A DNA stretch of 64,000 bases from Companilactobacillus suantsaicola (GTDB lineage: Bacteria; Bacillota; Bacilli; Lactobacillales; Lactobacillaceae): assembly GCF_004745525.1 (NCBI RefSeq), contig NZ_RKLY01000014.1, positions 1 through 64,000 of the forward strand, written 5' to 3'. Position numbers and translations under genes: made by a program. Shown here piece by piece: positions 26,462-36,058 of the stretch. Each line of letters opens with the position of its first letter. Within the stretch, counting starts at the first letter, position 1. Below the pieces are notes generated by a model that saw nothing but the letters and a program-made list of their open reading frames with translations, was not told the origin of the DNA and made no database searches.

Positions 26462-27889
26462 ATGGACGCAAAAAGTACTGCAAAAGAAATTTTGAAAAAC
26501 GTCGGTGGCAAAGAAAATGTTACTGCTAACGTCGCATGTATGACGAGATTGAGATTAGGCATCAAGAATAATGACAAAGTTAACGTTGATGCCTTGAAAC
26601 AAATTGACGGTGTTTTGGCAGTTGTTCAAGCTGATACACTGCAAGTCGTTTTAGGACCAGGTAAAGTTAATAAAATTGCTGAACCTTTCGCTGATCTGAC
26701 TGGAGTTGCTTTGGGGAGCGACACTGACGACGAAGAAAGTGACGATGTTAAAGATATTGCTAAAGAAAATAAGAAAGAGAATAAGGCTAAACATGATAAA
26801 CCACTCCAACGTGGTCTACAACACATTGCTAACGTCTTTATTCCACTTTTACCAGGTATCATCGCCGCTGGATTGATCAATGGTTTAGCTAATGTTATTG
26901 ATTATCAAACCGGATCAGCTTTTGTAACTGATTGGTGGTATATGACTATCAAGACAATTGGTTGGGGACTATTTACTTTCTTACCAATTTTTGTTGGAAT
27001 GAATGCTGCTCGTGAGTTTAAAGGTAGTGCCATCCTTGGTGGTATCGGTGGTACGCTCTGTTTAGGAGTTACAATTACCGGTTCACCATTAAGTTCGCAA
27101 GCTATTTCAATGCCATTTACTAACGCCCCTTATACAGTCGGTGTTGGTGGTTTGATCACTGCCTTATTGATGGGTATTTTCTTTGCCTTCTTGGAAAAGA
27201 ATTTGCGTAAGATTATGCCAAGTGTGTTAGATACCTTCTTCACACCACTTTTGACAGTTATTATTGGTTCACTATTAGCCGTTGTTTTCCTACAACCAGT
27301 TGGTGCTTGGTTAACAACTGCTATCTATACAGTTATGGATTTCATCTATACAAAACTCAGTGTCTTCGGTGGATTCTTACTATCATCAACTTTCTTAGCC
27401 TTAGTTTCCGTTGGTTTACACCAAGCTTTGACACCAATCCATGTGCTATTGAATGATCCTACTGGCCCTACTAAAGGTATTAACTACTTACTACCTATTT
27501 TGATGATGGCCGGTGGTGGTCAAGTCGGTGCCGGATTAGCTTTGTACTTCAAGTCAAAGAACAAACGCTTTAGAAAAATGGTTATGAGTTCAATTCCTGT
27601 TGCTATTTTAGGTGTCGGTGAACCATTGATGTACGCCGTTACTTTGCCACTTGGTAGAGCCTTCATTACCGCAAGTATCGGTGCTGGTTTTGGTGGTATC
27701 GTCGCTTCATTATTCCATCTAGGAGCCGTTTCTCAAGGTGTTTCTGGCTTGTTTGGACTATTGATCATGCAACCAGGACAACAGTGGGTTTACTTATTAG
27801 CCCTCTTAGTCGCCTATGCCGGAGGTTTTGTCGTAACTTGGTTCTTCGGTGTCGATGAAGATCGAATTAACGAAATTTATCCAGAATAA
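26462..27889 (+). CDS. murP: N-acetylmuramic acid PTS IIBC
   Basis: PTS permease of the glucose superfamily, 475 residues. A IIB domain (about 1-85) has Cys26 in VACMTRLRL as phosphorylation site. A charged linker rich in Asp, Glu and Lys (about 85-115) leads to an IIC domain of about ten membrane segments with FIPLLPGIIAAGLINGL and GVGEPLMYAV. There is no IIA domain, so phosphate must come from a IIA-Glc in trans. The genes downstream encode MupG, MurQ and MurR, which identify MurNAc or MurNAc-GlcNAc as the substrate. Confidence 0.9.
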   Translation: MDAKSTAKEILKNVGGKENVTANVACMTRLRLGIKNNDKVNVDALKQIDGVLAVVQADTLQVVLGPGKVNKIAEPFADLTGVALGSDTDDEESDDVKDIAKENKKENKAKHDKPLQRGLQHIANVFIPLLPGIIAAGLINGLANVIDYQTGSAFVTDWWYMTIKTIGWGLFTFLPIFVGMNAAREFKGSAILGGIGGTLCLGVTITGSPLSSQAISMPFTNAPYTVGVGGLITALLMGIFFAFLEKNLRKIMPSVLDTFFTPLLTVIIGSLLAVVFLQPVGAWLTTAIYTVMDFIYTKLSVFGGFLLSSTFLALVSVGLHQALTPIHVLLNDPTGPTKGINYLLPILMMAGGGQVGAGLALYFKSKNKRFRKMVMSSIPVAILGVGEPLMYAVTLPLGRAFITASIGAGFGGIVASLFHLGAVSQGVSGLFGLLIMQPGQQWVYLLALLVAYAGGFVVTWFFGVDEDRINEIYPE

Positions 27890-27900
27890 AGGAGAAAATT

Positions 27901-28965
27901 ATGCTAGGATTTTCAGCTTATCTACACAATTCATTGACCAAAAAAGATTTAGAAATGTTCAATCGCTTTGTCGAAGCCGGTTTCAAAGGTGTCTTCACCT
28001 CAATCAATTTGCCAGAAGATGACCCAAAAGTTTTGTTGAAAAATTTGAGTGAGCTAGGTAGTTTATGCGCCAATCACGAATTGGAATTGACCTTAGACAT
28101 TTCATCCAGTTCTTTGAAACGTTTGAATTTGAATCTGGATCGTGATTTGAAGGTTTTCAAAAAGATGCATGTCACGATGTTACGAATCGATGATGGAATC
28201 GACAATCAAAAAATTGCGCGACTAACTCATGGAATGAAAGTTGCTTTAAATGCCAGCACGATCGAACAAAGTGATATCGATGAATTGATAACAGCTCAAG
28301 CTGATTTTGATAATTTGGAAGCTTGGCATAATTATTATCCACGTGAAAATACCGGTTTGGAGAAGAATTGGTTTATTCAAAAGAATCAATGGCTTCAAAA
28401 TAACCATTTCAAGGTAATGGCCTTTATACCAGGTGATAATAATTTGCGAGCCCCAGTTTATAAAGGCTTGCCAACTTTAGAGGAACATCGCTATGAAAAT
28501 CCTCTAGTCGCTGCACTTGATTTTAAACAGCTTCAAGTTGATCGAATCTATGTCGGAGATCCAGCTTTGAAGCAGACGACGTTTGAACAATTTAGAAATT
28601 ATTTTGTTAATAATGTTTTACAAATTAAGGTTAGTTTTGATGGCGCCGTACCAGATTATCTGAAGAAAATTTTCCATCAAAGAGCAGATGTTGCCAGGGA
28701 TGTGGTTAGATTGCGTGAAGGTAGAAGTTTAAACCAAAGTGTGATTGCTCCCCAAAATAATTTTGCTAGAAAAATTGGTGCAATTACTTTGGATAACCAT
28801 CTTTCGGGGCGTTACCAAGGTGAATTGCAGTTAGTTAAGGTCAATTTGCCGGCTGATGCGACGGTTAATGTTATCGGGCAAGTTTTGACTACAGATTTGA
28901 AATTATTACAGTATTGCCAGGCTAATCAGGCAATTGAGTTGATTGATAGAAATGAGGGATTATAA
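27901..28965 (+). CDS. mupG: MupG-type 6-phospho-N-acetylmuramidase (GH170)
   Basis: 354 residues, DUF871 family. The Staphylococcus member MupG cleaves MurNAc-6-phosphate-GlcNAc inside the cell. A TIM-barrel part (about 1-235) includes GFSAYL, FTSIN, LRIDDGI, the HNYYPRENTGL segment and TLEEHR. A C-terminal cyclophilin-like domain follows (about 240-354; RREGRS-like and GAITLDNHLSGRYQGEL). Its place between murP and murQ fits a route that imports the disaccharide as a phosphate. A paralogue lies at 44346-45431. Its TAA is directly followed by the TTG start of murQ. Confidence 0.88.
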   Translation: MLGFSAYLHNSLTKKDLEMFNRFVEAGFKGVFTSINLPEDDPKVLLKNLSELGSLCANHELELTLDISSSSLKRLNLNLDRDLKVFKKMHVTMLRIDDGIDNQKIARLTHGMKVALNASTIEQSDIDELITAQADFDNLEAWHNYYPRENTGLEKNWFIQKNQWLQNNHFKVMAFIPGDNNLRAPVYKGLPTLEEHRYENPLVAALDFKQLQVDRIYVGDPALKQTTFEQFRNYFVNNVLQIKVSFDGAVPDYLKKIFHQRADVARDVVRLREGRSLNQSVIAPQNNFARKIGAITLDNHLSGRYQGELQLVKVNLPADATVNVIGQVLTTDLKLLQYCQANQAIELIDRNEGL

Positions 28966-29856
28966 TTGGACATTAAGAAATTATCGACGGAGGGGCGGAA
29001 TCCTCAAACGATGAATTTGGATGAAATGACTGCCGAAGAGATCGTTAAGGTTATGAATTCTGAGGATCAAAAGGTTGCTCTAGCCGTCAAAAAGCAGTTA
29101 CCTCAAATATCAATTGCCGCCAACAAAATTGCCGAATCCTTCAAAAAAGGTGGCCGTCTCTTTTATACCGGGGCGGGTACTAGTGGTCGTTTAGGTGTGC
29201 TTGATGCTGCTGAGTGTGTACCCACTTTTGGCACTGAACCAGAGATGGTCCAAGGTTTGATTGCCGGTGGTAGTAAAGCTATGACTGTAGCGGTTGAAGG
29301 TGCTGAAGATAGCGTTTCAGAAGGGGCTGATGATTTAAAAGCTCATGATTTGAACAAAAACGATGTAGTTGTCGGTATCGCAGCTAGTGGTCGCACACCT
29401 TATGTAGTGGGTGGCTTGGATTACGCCAATAGTATCGGGGCAGAAACTGTGGCTTTATCTTGTAACGACGGTTCAGAAATCAGTCAACACGCTAAAGTCG
29501 CCATTGAAGTAGTTGTCGGTCCAGAAATTTTGTCTGGTTCAACTCGTCTGAAATCAGGAACTGCTCAAAAGATGGTTTTAAATATGCTGTCGACGGTCGC
29601 TATGGTCAGAATTGGCAAGACTTATGGCAATTTAATGGTTGATGTTAAGCCTACTAATCAAAAATTGGTTCAACGCTCGATAAATATTATCGGTGAAGTT
29701 ACCGGTGTTGATGAAACCGTGGCTTTAAACACATTAAAGAAAGCTGATTATTCAGTTAAAGATGCGATTGTGATGATTGCTACCGAAACGGACAAACCAG
29801 CTGCACAAGAAAAATTACGTCAAGCAGGTGGTTTTGTTCGTCAAGCAATTAAGTGA
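28966..29856 (+). CDS. murQ: N-acetylmuramic acid 6-phosphate etherase
   Basis: Removes the lactyl ether from MurNAc-6-phosphate, giving GlcNAc-6-phosphate and D-lactate. 296 residues, SIS domain. The N-terminal [28 protein letters not shown] and [17 protein letters not shown] motifs are those of MurQ, including the catalytic Glu in DAAEC. The start is TTG at 28966 directly after the previous stop, with GAGGG seven bases upstream. Confidence 0.95.
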   Translation: MDIKKLSTEGRNPQTMNLDEMTAEEIVKVMNSEDQKVALAVKKQLPQISIAANKIAESFKKGGRLFYTGAGTSGRLGVLDAAECVPTFGTEPEMVQGLIAGGSKAMTVAVEGAEDSVSEGADDLKAHDLNKNDVVVGIAASGRTPYVVGGLDYANSIGAETVALSCNDGSEISQHAKVAIEVVVGPEILSGSTRLKSGTAQKMVLNMLSTVAMVRIGKTYGNLMVDVKPTNQKLVQRSINIIGEVTGVDETVALNTLKKADYSVKDAIVMIATETDKPAAQEKLRQAGGFVRQAIK

Positions 29857-29865
29857 GGATAGAAC

Positions 29866-30726
29866 ATGGCAAATACGGTTTTACTGACAATTAAAACGGC
29901 GATTGAACACGCAAGTAAAGCTGAGAAAGCACTCGGCCAGTATATTTTAGACAATGTGCAAGAGATTCCTGATTTGAGCGTTGCCCAACTGTCAGATAGA
30001 AGTGGTGTCAGCCAAGCGACAATTGTCCGTTTTTCGAAAAACCTCGGTTTAAGTGGTTTCGCCGATTTGAAAGTAGAATTGGCCAGATCGACGGTAGATA
30101 ACGTCACCGGATTGTATGATGAAATTTCTCCAACCGATGGCGTAGCTGATTTGGAGCGCAAGTTGGCAGTGAGGATTCAACATACATTAGAGACGACCAA
30201 CCAAGGACTAAATCAATCGACTTTGAAAAAGGTTATCAATCTATTGGCAGACTCTAACGTGATTTCCGTTTATGGTCTAGGAGCTTCCAACTTAGTGGCC
30301 GAGGACTTTACACAGAAATTTTCTCGAATTGGTAAAACCGTCGTCCATACGCAAGATACCCACTTATTGTTATCCAACATCTTAACTCAGCCAAATTCTC
30401 AACTCTTATTTTTAATCTCTGATTCAGGAGAGACTAAAGAAACTGTCACGCTAGCTAAAGCCGCCATTGCAGCTAAAATTACCGTGGTGGGTATAACGTC
30501 TAATCCTAAAAGTAGATTAGCAAAATTAGCTACTTTAACAGTTTTGACCAGTAACACCGTTTCGAGAGATAAAATCAGATCAGCTGCCACGACCTCTTTG
30601 ATCAGTCAGTTGTATACGGTTGATTTACTGTTTTACTTATTCTTGCAGAAAGACTATCAAAGTAACGTCAGCAAGTTGAAAGAATCGCACTTGTTGGTTG
30701 AGAAATATTTTTCCCGAAAGAAATGA
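29866..30726 (+). CDS. murR: RpiR-family regulator of MurNAc use
   Basis: 286 residues: an N-terminal RpiR helix-turn-helix (SVAQLSDRSGVSQATIVRFSKNLG, about 45-68, is the DNA-binding part, written here as its position only for the rest) and a C-terminal SIS domain that binds sugar phosphates (GLGASNLVAEDFTQKF, LISDSGETKETV). It is the last gene of the operon, nine bases after murQ. MurNAc-6-phosphate is the inducer for MurR homologues, which fits this context. Confidence 0.88.
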   Translation: MANTVLLTIKTAIEHASKAEKALGQYILDNVQEIPDLSVAQLSDRSGVSQATIVRFSKNLGLSGFADLKVELARSTVDNVTGLYDEISPTDGVADLERKLAVRIQHTLETTNQGLNQSTLKKVINLLADSNVISVYGLGASNLVAEDFTQKFSRIGKTVVHTQDTHLLLSNILTQPNSQLLFLISDSGETKETVTLAKAAIAAKITVVGITSNPKSRLAKLATLTVLTSNTVSRDKIRSAATTSLISQLYTVDLLFYLFLQKDYQSNVSKLKESHLLVEKYFSRKK

Positions 30727-30744
30727 AATCATAAATATTATTTG

Positions 30745-30780
30745 AAAAATCGCTGTTTTGGAAAAGATGGCGATTTTTTG
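30745..30780 (+). terminator. terminator of the MurNAc operon
   Basis: AAAAATCGC pairs with GCGATTTTTT. Confidence 0.78.
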
Positions 30781-30792
30781 TTGTCTAGACCT

Positions 30793-30833
30793 TTGCAAAC
30801 AACCGCCCACAGGGATATAGTAAACATATGTAA
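30793..30833 (+). promoter_or_regulatory. promoter of the LacI-family regulator gene
   Basis: TTGCAA (30793-30798), 17-bp spacer, TATAGT (30816-30821), followed by a half-operator-like TGTAAAC (30829-30835) suggesting autoregulation. Confidence 0.55.
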
Positions 30834-30859
30834 ACAACCAAAACAATTGAGGTAAACAA

Positions 30860-31903
30860 ATGGCAAGTATAAGAGATATCGCTAAAATGGCGGGAGTGTC
30901 AGCGGCTAGTGTTTCCAGAATTTTAAACAATGATGAGACTTTTAGTATCAATGAAAACACTCGTAAACGAGTAATTGACATTGCTAATCGCCTGCACTAT
31001 TCAAAAGAGAAGAATTTAAAGAGTCCACGTCGGGCTAGTTCAGACATGTCGATTGGTTTAATTTTGCGTCATAATAGTGAAACTGAGCTCAAAGATCCTT
31101 ATTTCTTAGCCATTCATCGGGGAATTGAAGAAGAGGCTGCTCAATGGAGGCTGCAAGTTAGCAAAGTCTTTGGGATGCGTGATACGGATAAAGATTGGGA
31201 TCAGTTGTCCAGATACGGTGCCATCATTATGGTTGGTCAAATGACAGAAAAGGCCATGGATATGGTAATGGCGCGCAATAAAAATTTAGTTTTAGTTGAT
31301 AATTATATCAGTGACGAAAAATTCGATCGAATTCAAACTGATTTTACTGATAAAACATTTAAAGTTTTGGATCTGCTGTATCAATATGGCCATCGAAAGA
31401 TTGCTTTTGTTGGTGGTCGTAGCAGTATTGTTGACGCGGATGGCAGCCGAATCAATAGTCGGCATGAGGTACGGGCAGTGGCTTATGAACGGTGGATGAA
31501 TCTGCATGGATTACATGAGAACATCAATACTAATGTTGGTCAATGGGAAGCAGAAGATGCTTTGAAGATGACTAGTGAGCTGTTACAAGAAAAAAATTTG
31601 CCAACGGCAATCGTTGTGGCCAGCGATCCAATGGCAATGGGAGTCTACAAAGCTATTAATAATGCCGGTTTGAAGATTCCGGATGATATTTCAGTTGTCA
31701 GTTTTGATGATGTTGAGATGAATCGCTATCTCACACCAACCCTTTCTAGTATCAAAATGGATTCAGAAGAGATGGGACGGATTGCCGTAAAAGTGGCCCG
31801 TGAGAAAATGATTGGTGATCGTAAGATGCCAATTCAAATTGTTTGTGCGAGTGACTTGAAAATTAGAGATTCAGTTTTAGATTTAACAAAAAACAAAAAA
31901 TGA
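30860..31903 (+). CDS. LacI/GalR-family regulator
   Basis: 347 residues: a LacI helix-turn-helix with hinge helix at 1-60 (IRDIAKMAGVSAASVSRILN), then a periplasmic-binding-like effector domain with ending VVSFDDVEMNRYLTPTLSSI. It is the MsmR/RafR/GalR type with a galactoside-like effector suggested by the GH36 and GH42 genes downstream. Two 14-bp operators of the TGTAAACG(T)TTACA type flank the -10 box of the next operon. CcpA uses the same kind of site, so both may bind. Confidence 0.85.
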   Translation: MASIRDIAKMAGVSAASVSRILNNDETFSINENTRKRVIDIANRLHYSKEKNLKSPRRASSDMSIGLILRHNSETELKDPYFLAIHRGIEEEAAQWRLQVSKVFGMRDTDKDWDQLSRYGAIIMVGQMTEKAMDMVMARNKNLVLVDNYISDEKFDRIQTDFTDKTFKVLDLLYQYGHRKIAFVGGRSSIVDADGSRINSRHEVRAVAYERWMNLHGLHENINTNVGQWEAEDALKMTSELLQEKNLPTAIVVASDPMAMGVYKAINNAGLKIPDDISVVSFDDVEMNRYLTPTLSSIKMDSEEMGRIAVKVAREKMIGDRKMPIQIVCASDLKIRDSVLDLTKNKK

Positions 31904-31911
31904 TTTTGAAG

Positions 31912-31950
31912 ATATTTGAGATTTATAAAAAATTTCAAGTATTTTTTATT
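31912..31950 (+). terminator. terminator after the LacI gene
   Basis: ATATTTGAGATTT pairs with AAATTTCAAGTAT (with two G-U pairs), followed by TTTTTATTT. Confidence 0.6.
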
Positions 31951-31955
31951 TGGAC

Positions 31956-32005
31956 TTGTGTAAACGTTAACTAAACAGTTATAGTAATTCTTGTAAACGT
32001 TTACA
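31956..32005 (+). promoter_or_regulatory. galactoside operon promoter with two operators
   Basis: TTGTGT (31956-31961), 18-bp spacer, TATAGT (31980-31985). Operator 1, TGTAAACGTTAACT (31959-31972), overlaps the -35 box; operator 2, the perfect palindrome TGTAAACGTTTACA (31992-32005), lies just after the -10 box. The centres are 33 bp apart, three helical turns, which favours cooperative or looped repression by LacI-type proteins. Confidence 0.7.
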
Positions 32006-32032
32006 TAACATTAAAGAGGGGAATCAGTAAGA

Positions 32033-33343
32033 ATGAAAAACTTTTTAGATGCATTCCAGAAGAAGATGGGTCCGATTTCCGAGTTAATCGGAGCTAATAA
32101 ATATCTTCTAAGTTTACGTGATGGATTCATGTTAGCCTTCCCGGCAACAATGTTTGGATCAATCATGGTTATTTTACAAAATTTACCAACTACATTTGGT
32201 TTCGACAAGTTCTTGCCACAATGGTTTAACGATTTTCTAATGAATTTCTTTGGACCCGTTGGTAACGCTACAATGTCAGTCTCAGCTCTATTTATCGTTT
32301 TTGGTATTGGATATCAACTAGCCGGACATGAAGGTCAACAAAAGATTTTCGCCGGTGCAATTTCACTATCAAGTTTCTTGATGTTACTACCTATCGGTGC
32401 CGATAAGAAATTAGGTTCATTTATTGCTATTAATGACCTTGGTGCCCAAGGTATGTTCGTTGGTATTATTACAGCTATTGTTGCCACAAAGATCTACTGT
32501 GCTATCAGTGCAGCACATATCACTATTAAGATGCCTGCCTCAGTTCCTCCAATGATTGCTGAATCATTCGTTGCTATCATTCCTGGTGCTGCTCCATTGC
32601 TTCTTTTCAATATTATTAGATACATCTTTACCTTTACTTCATGGGGTAATGCCGTTGACTTTGTTTACGAAATTTTACAACAACCACTTATGGGATTAGG
32701 TGGTACACTTCCAGCCGTTCTAGTTGCCGTCTTCTTTACACAACTATTCTGGTGGTTTGGTGTTCATGGTACATTGCTTGTTAACTCAATCATCGACCCT
32801 ATCATGGGTGCTTTAGCTATTGAAAACTACAACGCCTATAAAGCCGGTGCTGCTCAATTACCACATATTATTAACACAACATTCATGGGTGTTTTCGTTA
32901 ACCAAGGTATGCAATTAGGTTGTGCGATTGTCTTTGCTTTCTTCTTAGCTAAGTCAGTTCGTATGAAGACTACTATGAGAACCGTTTTTGCTCCAGCTAT
33001 CTTTAACGTTTCTGAACCTATGACTTATGGATTACCTATTGTTTTGAACCCTGTTTTGTTAGTTCCATGGATTTTAGCTCCACTTGCTTCAACAACAATT
33101 TCTTACTTTGCAATTGCTGCTGGATTAGTACCACGGCCAATTGGTGCGACAGTTGTCTGGACGACGCCTATCTTCTTAGCCGGTTGGCTAGGAACCGGAT
33201 CAATTGCTGGTGCTATTCTACAAATCGTTGACGTTGTCGTTATGACATTAATTTGGATTCCATTCTTGAAGACAATGGATAACGAGTTCTTGAAAGAAGA
33301 ACGTGAGACAGCTAAACAAGAAGAAGCTGGCGCTACTGACTAG
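32033..33343 (+). CDS. PTS IIC, lactose/cellobiose family, galactoside operon
   Basis: Membrane permease of 436 residues with about ten hydrophobic segments. The pattern NKYLLSLRDGFMLAFPATMFGSI at the N-terminus, WWFGVHGTL, and FNVSEPMTYGLPIVLNP (with the conserved Glu of the sugar site) mark the CelB-type IIC. No IIB or IIA of this family is anywhere in the window, so it must use partners encoded elsewhere. It is followed by DUF3284, alpha-galactosidase and beta-galactosidase genes, suggesting an alpha- or beta-galactoside. Confidence 0.9.
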   Translation: MKNFLDAFQKKMGPISELIGANKYLLSLRDGFMLAFPATMFGSIMVILQNLPTTFGFDKFLPQWFNDFLMNFFGPVGNATMSVSALFIVFGIGYQLAGHEGQQKIFAGAISLSSFLMLLPIGADKKLGSFIAINDLGAQGMFVGIITAIVATKIYCAISAAHITIKMPASVPPMIAESFVAIIPGAAPLLLFNIIRYIFTFTSWGNAVDFVYEILQQPLMGLGGTLPAVLVAVFFTQLFWWFGVHGTLLVNSIIDPIMGALAIENYNAYKAGAAQLPHIINTTFMGVFVNQGMQLGCAIVFAFFLAKSVRMKTTMRTVFAPAIFNVSEPMTYGLPIVLNPVLLVPWILAPLASTTISYFAIAAGLVPRPIGATVVWTTPIFLAGWLGTGSIAGAILQIVDVVVMTLIWIPFLKTMDNEFLKEERETAKQEEAGATD

Positions 33344-33352
33344 GAGGATATT

Positions 33353-33796
33353 ATGAGAGTCGATACGTTGAAATTTAAATATTCATATAATGCTGATCAA
33401 GCGGATCTATACAAAACACTAATTGATGAACAGTTGAAGTATTTTCAACGTATGGATCCCAGAATTAGACACTTAGAAAAGGGTACTAGTATCAAAGCTC
33501 AATTAACGACTAAAGTGAAAAAACTCGCTACTACAAATACAATGACCGTCAAAGACATTGAGCAAAATAAGCTCTTTCAATTTGAAACAGAACAACCAGA
33601 CGGCTCAATTTTGCAAACGTATAAGTTTGAAACTAATAAGCGTGGTAAAAAATATTTGGTCTATTCAGAAAAAAATACTTTCAATAATGCACGAAATCAA
33701 ACGAATTTTATGTTAATAGAAATGTTCTATAAATTCTTCTATAACCGTGGAGTTAAGAAGAGAATGCAGTATTTAGACGATTTAGCAATTAACTAA
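33353..33796 (+). CDS. DUF3284 domain protein
   Basis: 147 residues, cytoplasmic, probably a START/SRPBCC-like beta-sandwich. DUF3284 genes regularly sit beside lactose/cellobiose PTS IIC genes, but their role is unknown. Here it is nine bases after the IIC gene (GGAGG before the ATG) and seven bases before the GH36 gene, so co-expression is clear. The sequence shows no catalytic motif. Confidence 0.8.
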   Translation: MRVDTLKFKYSYNADQADLYKTLIDEQLKYFQRMDPRIRHLEKGTSIKAQLTTKVKKLATTNTMTVKDIEQNKLFQFETEQPDGSILQTYKFETNKRGKKYLVYSEKNTFNNARNQTNFMLIEMFYKFFYNRGVKKRMQYLDDLAIN

Positions 33797-33802
33797 AGGG
33801 GC

Positions 33803-36049
33803 ATGAGAGTAGAAGGGAACGTATATCACATGATCGATGTAACAGGAAATATTTTTCATTTGCACAATGACAAAGTTAGTTATCTATTTTACGTTATGGA
33901 GAACAAACAATTAGGACATCTCTACTATGGAAAAAACCTAGGTGACATAGAAGAAGATGATTTGAATTACTTGTTGCAACACAACAGTAAATCAGCAGGA
34001 ACAGTTAAATATTCACCGGAAATTAAGAATTTTACTCTGGCTGATCACGAGTCAGAATATCCAGTCTATGGATCATCTGATTATCGAATCGGTGCTATCG
34101 ACGTCTATAAAGCAGATGAACCTTGGTATTTAGACTTTCATTATCAAAGTTATACTATCGAGAATACTAAAAAACGTGATTTAAGTTTTCCTACTAGTTA
34201 TGCACAAAAAGATTCCGAAACTTTAGTAATTACACTAGAAGATACTGAACATCAATTAAGACTGTTGGAATACTATACGATTTTTGCGGACAATGGAGCC
34301 ATCGTTCGTAGTCAAAAATTAATCAATTTAGGTACCGAAAAAGTTGCTATCAAAAATATGATGAGTGGCGTTATAACGTTACCAACAGCTGACTATGACT
34401 TTTTGAGTTTGTCAGGAGCATGGCTGAAAGAACGTCATATCAAGCGTCGCCATATTGAGCAAGGCGTTACGTCAGTGGAATCACTCAAAGGAGCCTCTAG
34501 CCATCAACAGAATCCGTTTGTCGCTTTAGTTAGCAATCACGCAGACACGAATTCGGGTGATATCTATGCTGCCAATTTAATCTATTCTGGCAATTTTCTC
34601 AGTCAGGTTGAAGTTAACGAGTGGGATAAAGCTAGATTATCGATCGGTATCAATCCTAAGTACTTTGAATGGCAACTCGATCCAGAACAATCATTTCAAA
34701 CTCCTGAAGCGGTACTGTTCTACAGTGGAGAAGGTTTCAATGGCTTGATGACTGAAACGCATGGTTTCGCCGAAAATCATGTAATTGACCGCAAGTGGAA
34801 AAAGGAAAAACGTCCAATTGTTTTCAACAACTGGGAAGCTACCTACTTTGACTTCAATGAGGACAAGTTATTGTCATTAGCTGAAGCTGGTAAAGATTTA
34901 GGAATGGAGTGTTTTGTGCTTGATGATGGTTGGTTTGGCCACCGTGATGATGACCGCTCTTCATTAGGAAATTGGGCGGTTGATAAGTCGAAATTCCCTG
35001 ACGGGATGCAGCCTTTCGCTGAAAAAATTCACCAGATGGGCTTGGAATTTGGCCTTTGGTTTGAACCTGAAATGGTCTCACCGGACACACAAATGTACCA
35101 AGAACATCCAGATTGGGTCGTCCGTCACCCATACAAACGTGTAGGAATTGGCCGTGGTCAGTATGTCCTAGACTTTGCTAATCCAGAAGTAGTTGATGCA
35201 GTTTATAAGCAAATGAAACCTACAATTGCGGCTACTAAATTGGATTACATCAAGTGGGATATGAATCGTAATATTACTGAAGCTTATTCACCATATTTGA
35301 AGAAAATGGGCCGTCCTCAAGGCGAATTCTTCCACCGATATATCTTGGGTGTGTATGCACTCTATCAAAAGATCTTATCAGATTTCCCTAATATTTTAAT
35401 TGAAGGCTGCTCCGGTGGTGGCGGTAGATTTGACTTAGGAATTCTCTTCTACAGTCCCCAAATTTGGCCAAGTGACGACAGTGACGCGATTGAAAAGCTC
35501 GATATTTTGACCGGAACTGCTTTAGCCTATCCATTGTCAACGTTTAGTAATCACGTTTCTGCTGTTCCAAATGATCAAGTAAAACGCATTACACCGCTAG
35601 CAATTCGTCAGACAGTCAGTGATTTTGGACCATTAGGTTATGAACTAGATTTGACTAAACTCGACGATGGTGAGAAAAAAGCTATCAAGGAAAATGTCAA
35701 ATTTTATAAACAAAATCGCCAATTATTGTTGCATGGACATTTTCAACAACTCTTGACCGTTGATCCAGATGCCAATGAAGTTAGTTTTGGCGTAGTTAAT
35801 GATGATCAAAGTGAAAGCTTTATTGGCTTTTACCGCAAATTAGCCCGTCCAAATTCTTCAGTAATCAAACATTTGAAAGTACCATTTTTGAGTGAAGATA
35901 AGCATTATGCAGTTGGCAATGAACGGATCAGTGGACGAGTTTTGAAGAATATCGGTTTGTTAGAGCCGTTCGAATTCAACGGCGCTAATTTAGAAACCGC
36001 TCAAGTTAGTGGCGACTATCAATCTTTCATGTTTCATTTGAAGAGTTAG
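33803..36049 (+). CDS. GH36 alpha-galactosidase
   Basis: Removes alpha-1,6-linked galactose from melibiose, raffinose and relatives. 748 residues (739 if the ATG at 33830 is used), the usual length of group-I GH36 enzymes. The nucleophile is Asp486 in KWDMNRN, and the acid/base is in SDDSDA (about 558-562). IEGCSGGGGRFD and DDGWFGHRDDD are family signatures. The first ATG has GGGG only one base away, while the ATG at 33830 has AAGGGA further upstream; homologues start close to the second. No signal peptide. It is followed by a GH42 gene nine bases on. Confidence 0.93.
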   Translation: MRVEGNVYHMIDVTGNIFHLHNDKVSYLFYVMENKQLGHLYYGKNLGDIEEDDLNYLLQHNSKSAGTVKYSPEIKNFTLADHESEYPVYGSSDYRIGAIDVYKADEPWYLDFHYQSYTIENTKKRDLSFPTSYAQKDSETLVITLEDTEHQLRLLEYYTIFADNGAIVRSQKLINLGTEKVAIKNMMSGVITLPTADYDFLSLSGAWLKERHIKRRHIEQGVTSVESLKGASSHQQNPFVALVSNHADTNSGDIYAANLIYSGNFLSQVEVNEWDKARLSIGINPKYFEWQLDPEQSFQTPEAVLFYSGEGFNGLMTETHGFAENHVIDRKWKKEKRPIVFNNWEATYFDFNEDKLLSLAEAGKDLGMECFVLDDGWFGHRDDDRSSLGNWAVDKSKFPDGMQPFAEKIHQMGLEFGLWFEPEMVSPDTQMYQEHPDWVVRHPYKRVGIGRGQYVLDFANPEVVDAVYKQMKPTIAATKLDYIKWDMNRNITEAYSPYLKKMGRPQGEFFHRYILGVYALYQKILSDFPNILIEGCSGGGGRFDLGILFYSPQIWPSDDSDAIEKLDILTGTALAYPLSTFSNHVSAVPNDQVKRITPLAIRQTVSDFGPLGYELDLTKLDDGEKKAIKENVKFYKQNRQLLLHGHFQQLLTVDPDANEVSFGVVNDDQSESFIGFYRKLARPNSSVIKHLKVPFLSEDKHYAVGNERISGRVLKNIGLLEPFEFNGANLETAQVSGDYQSFMFHLKS

Positions 36050-36058
36050 GAGGAAGTC

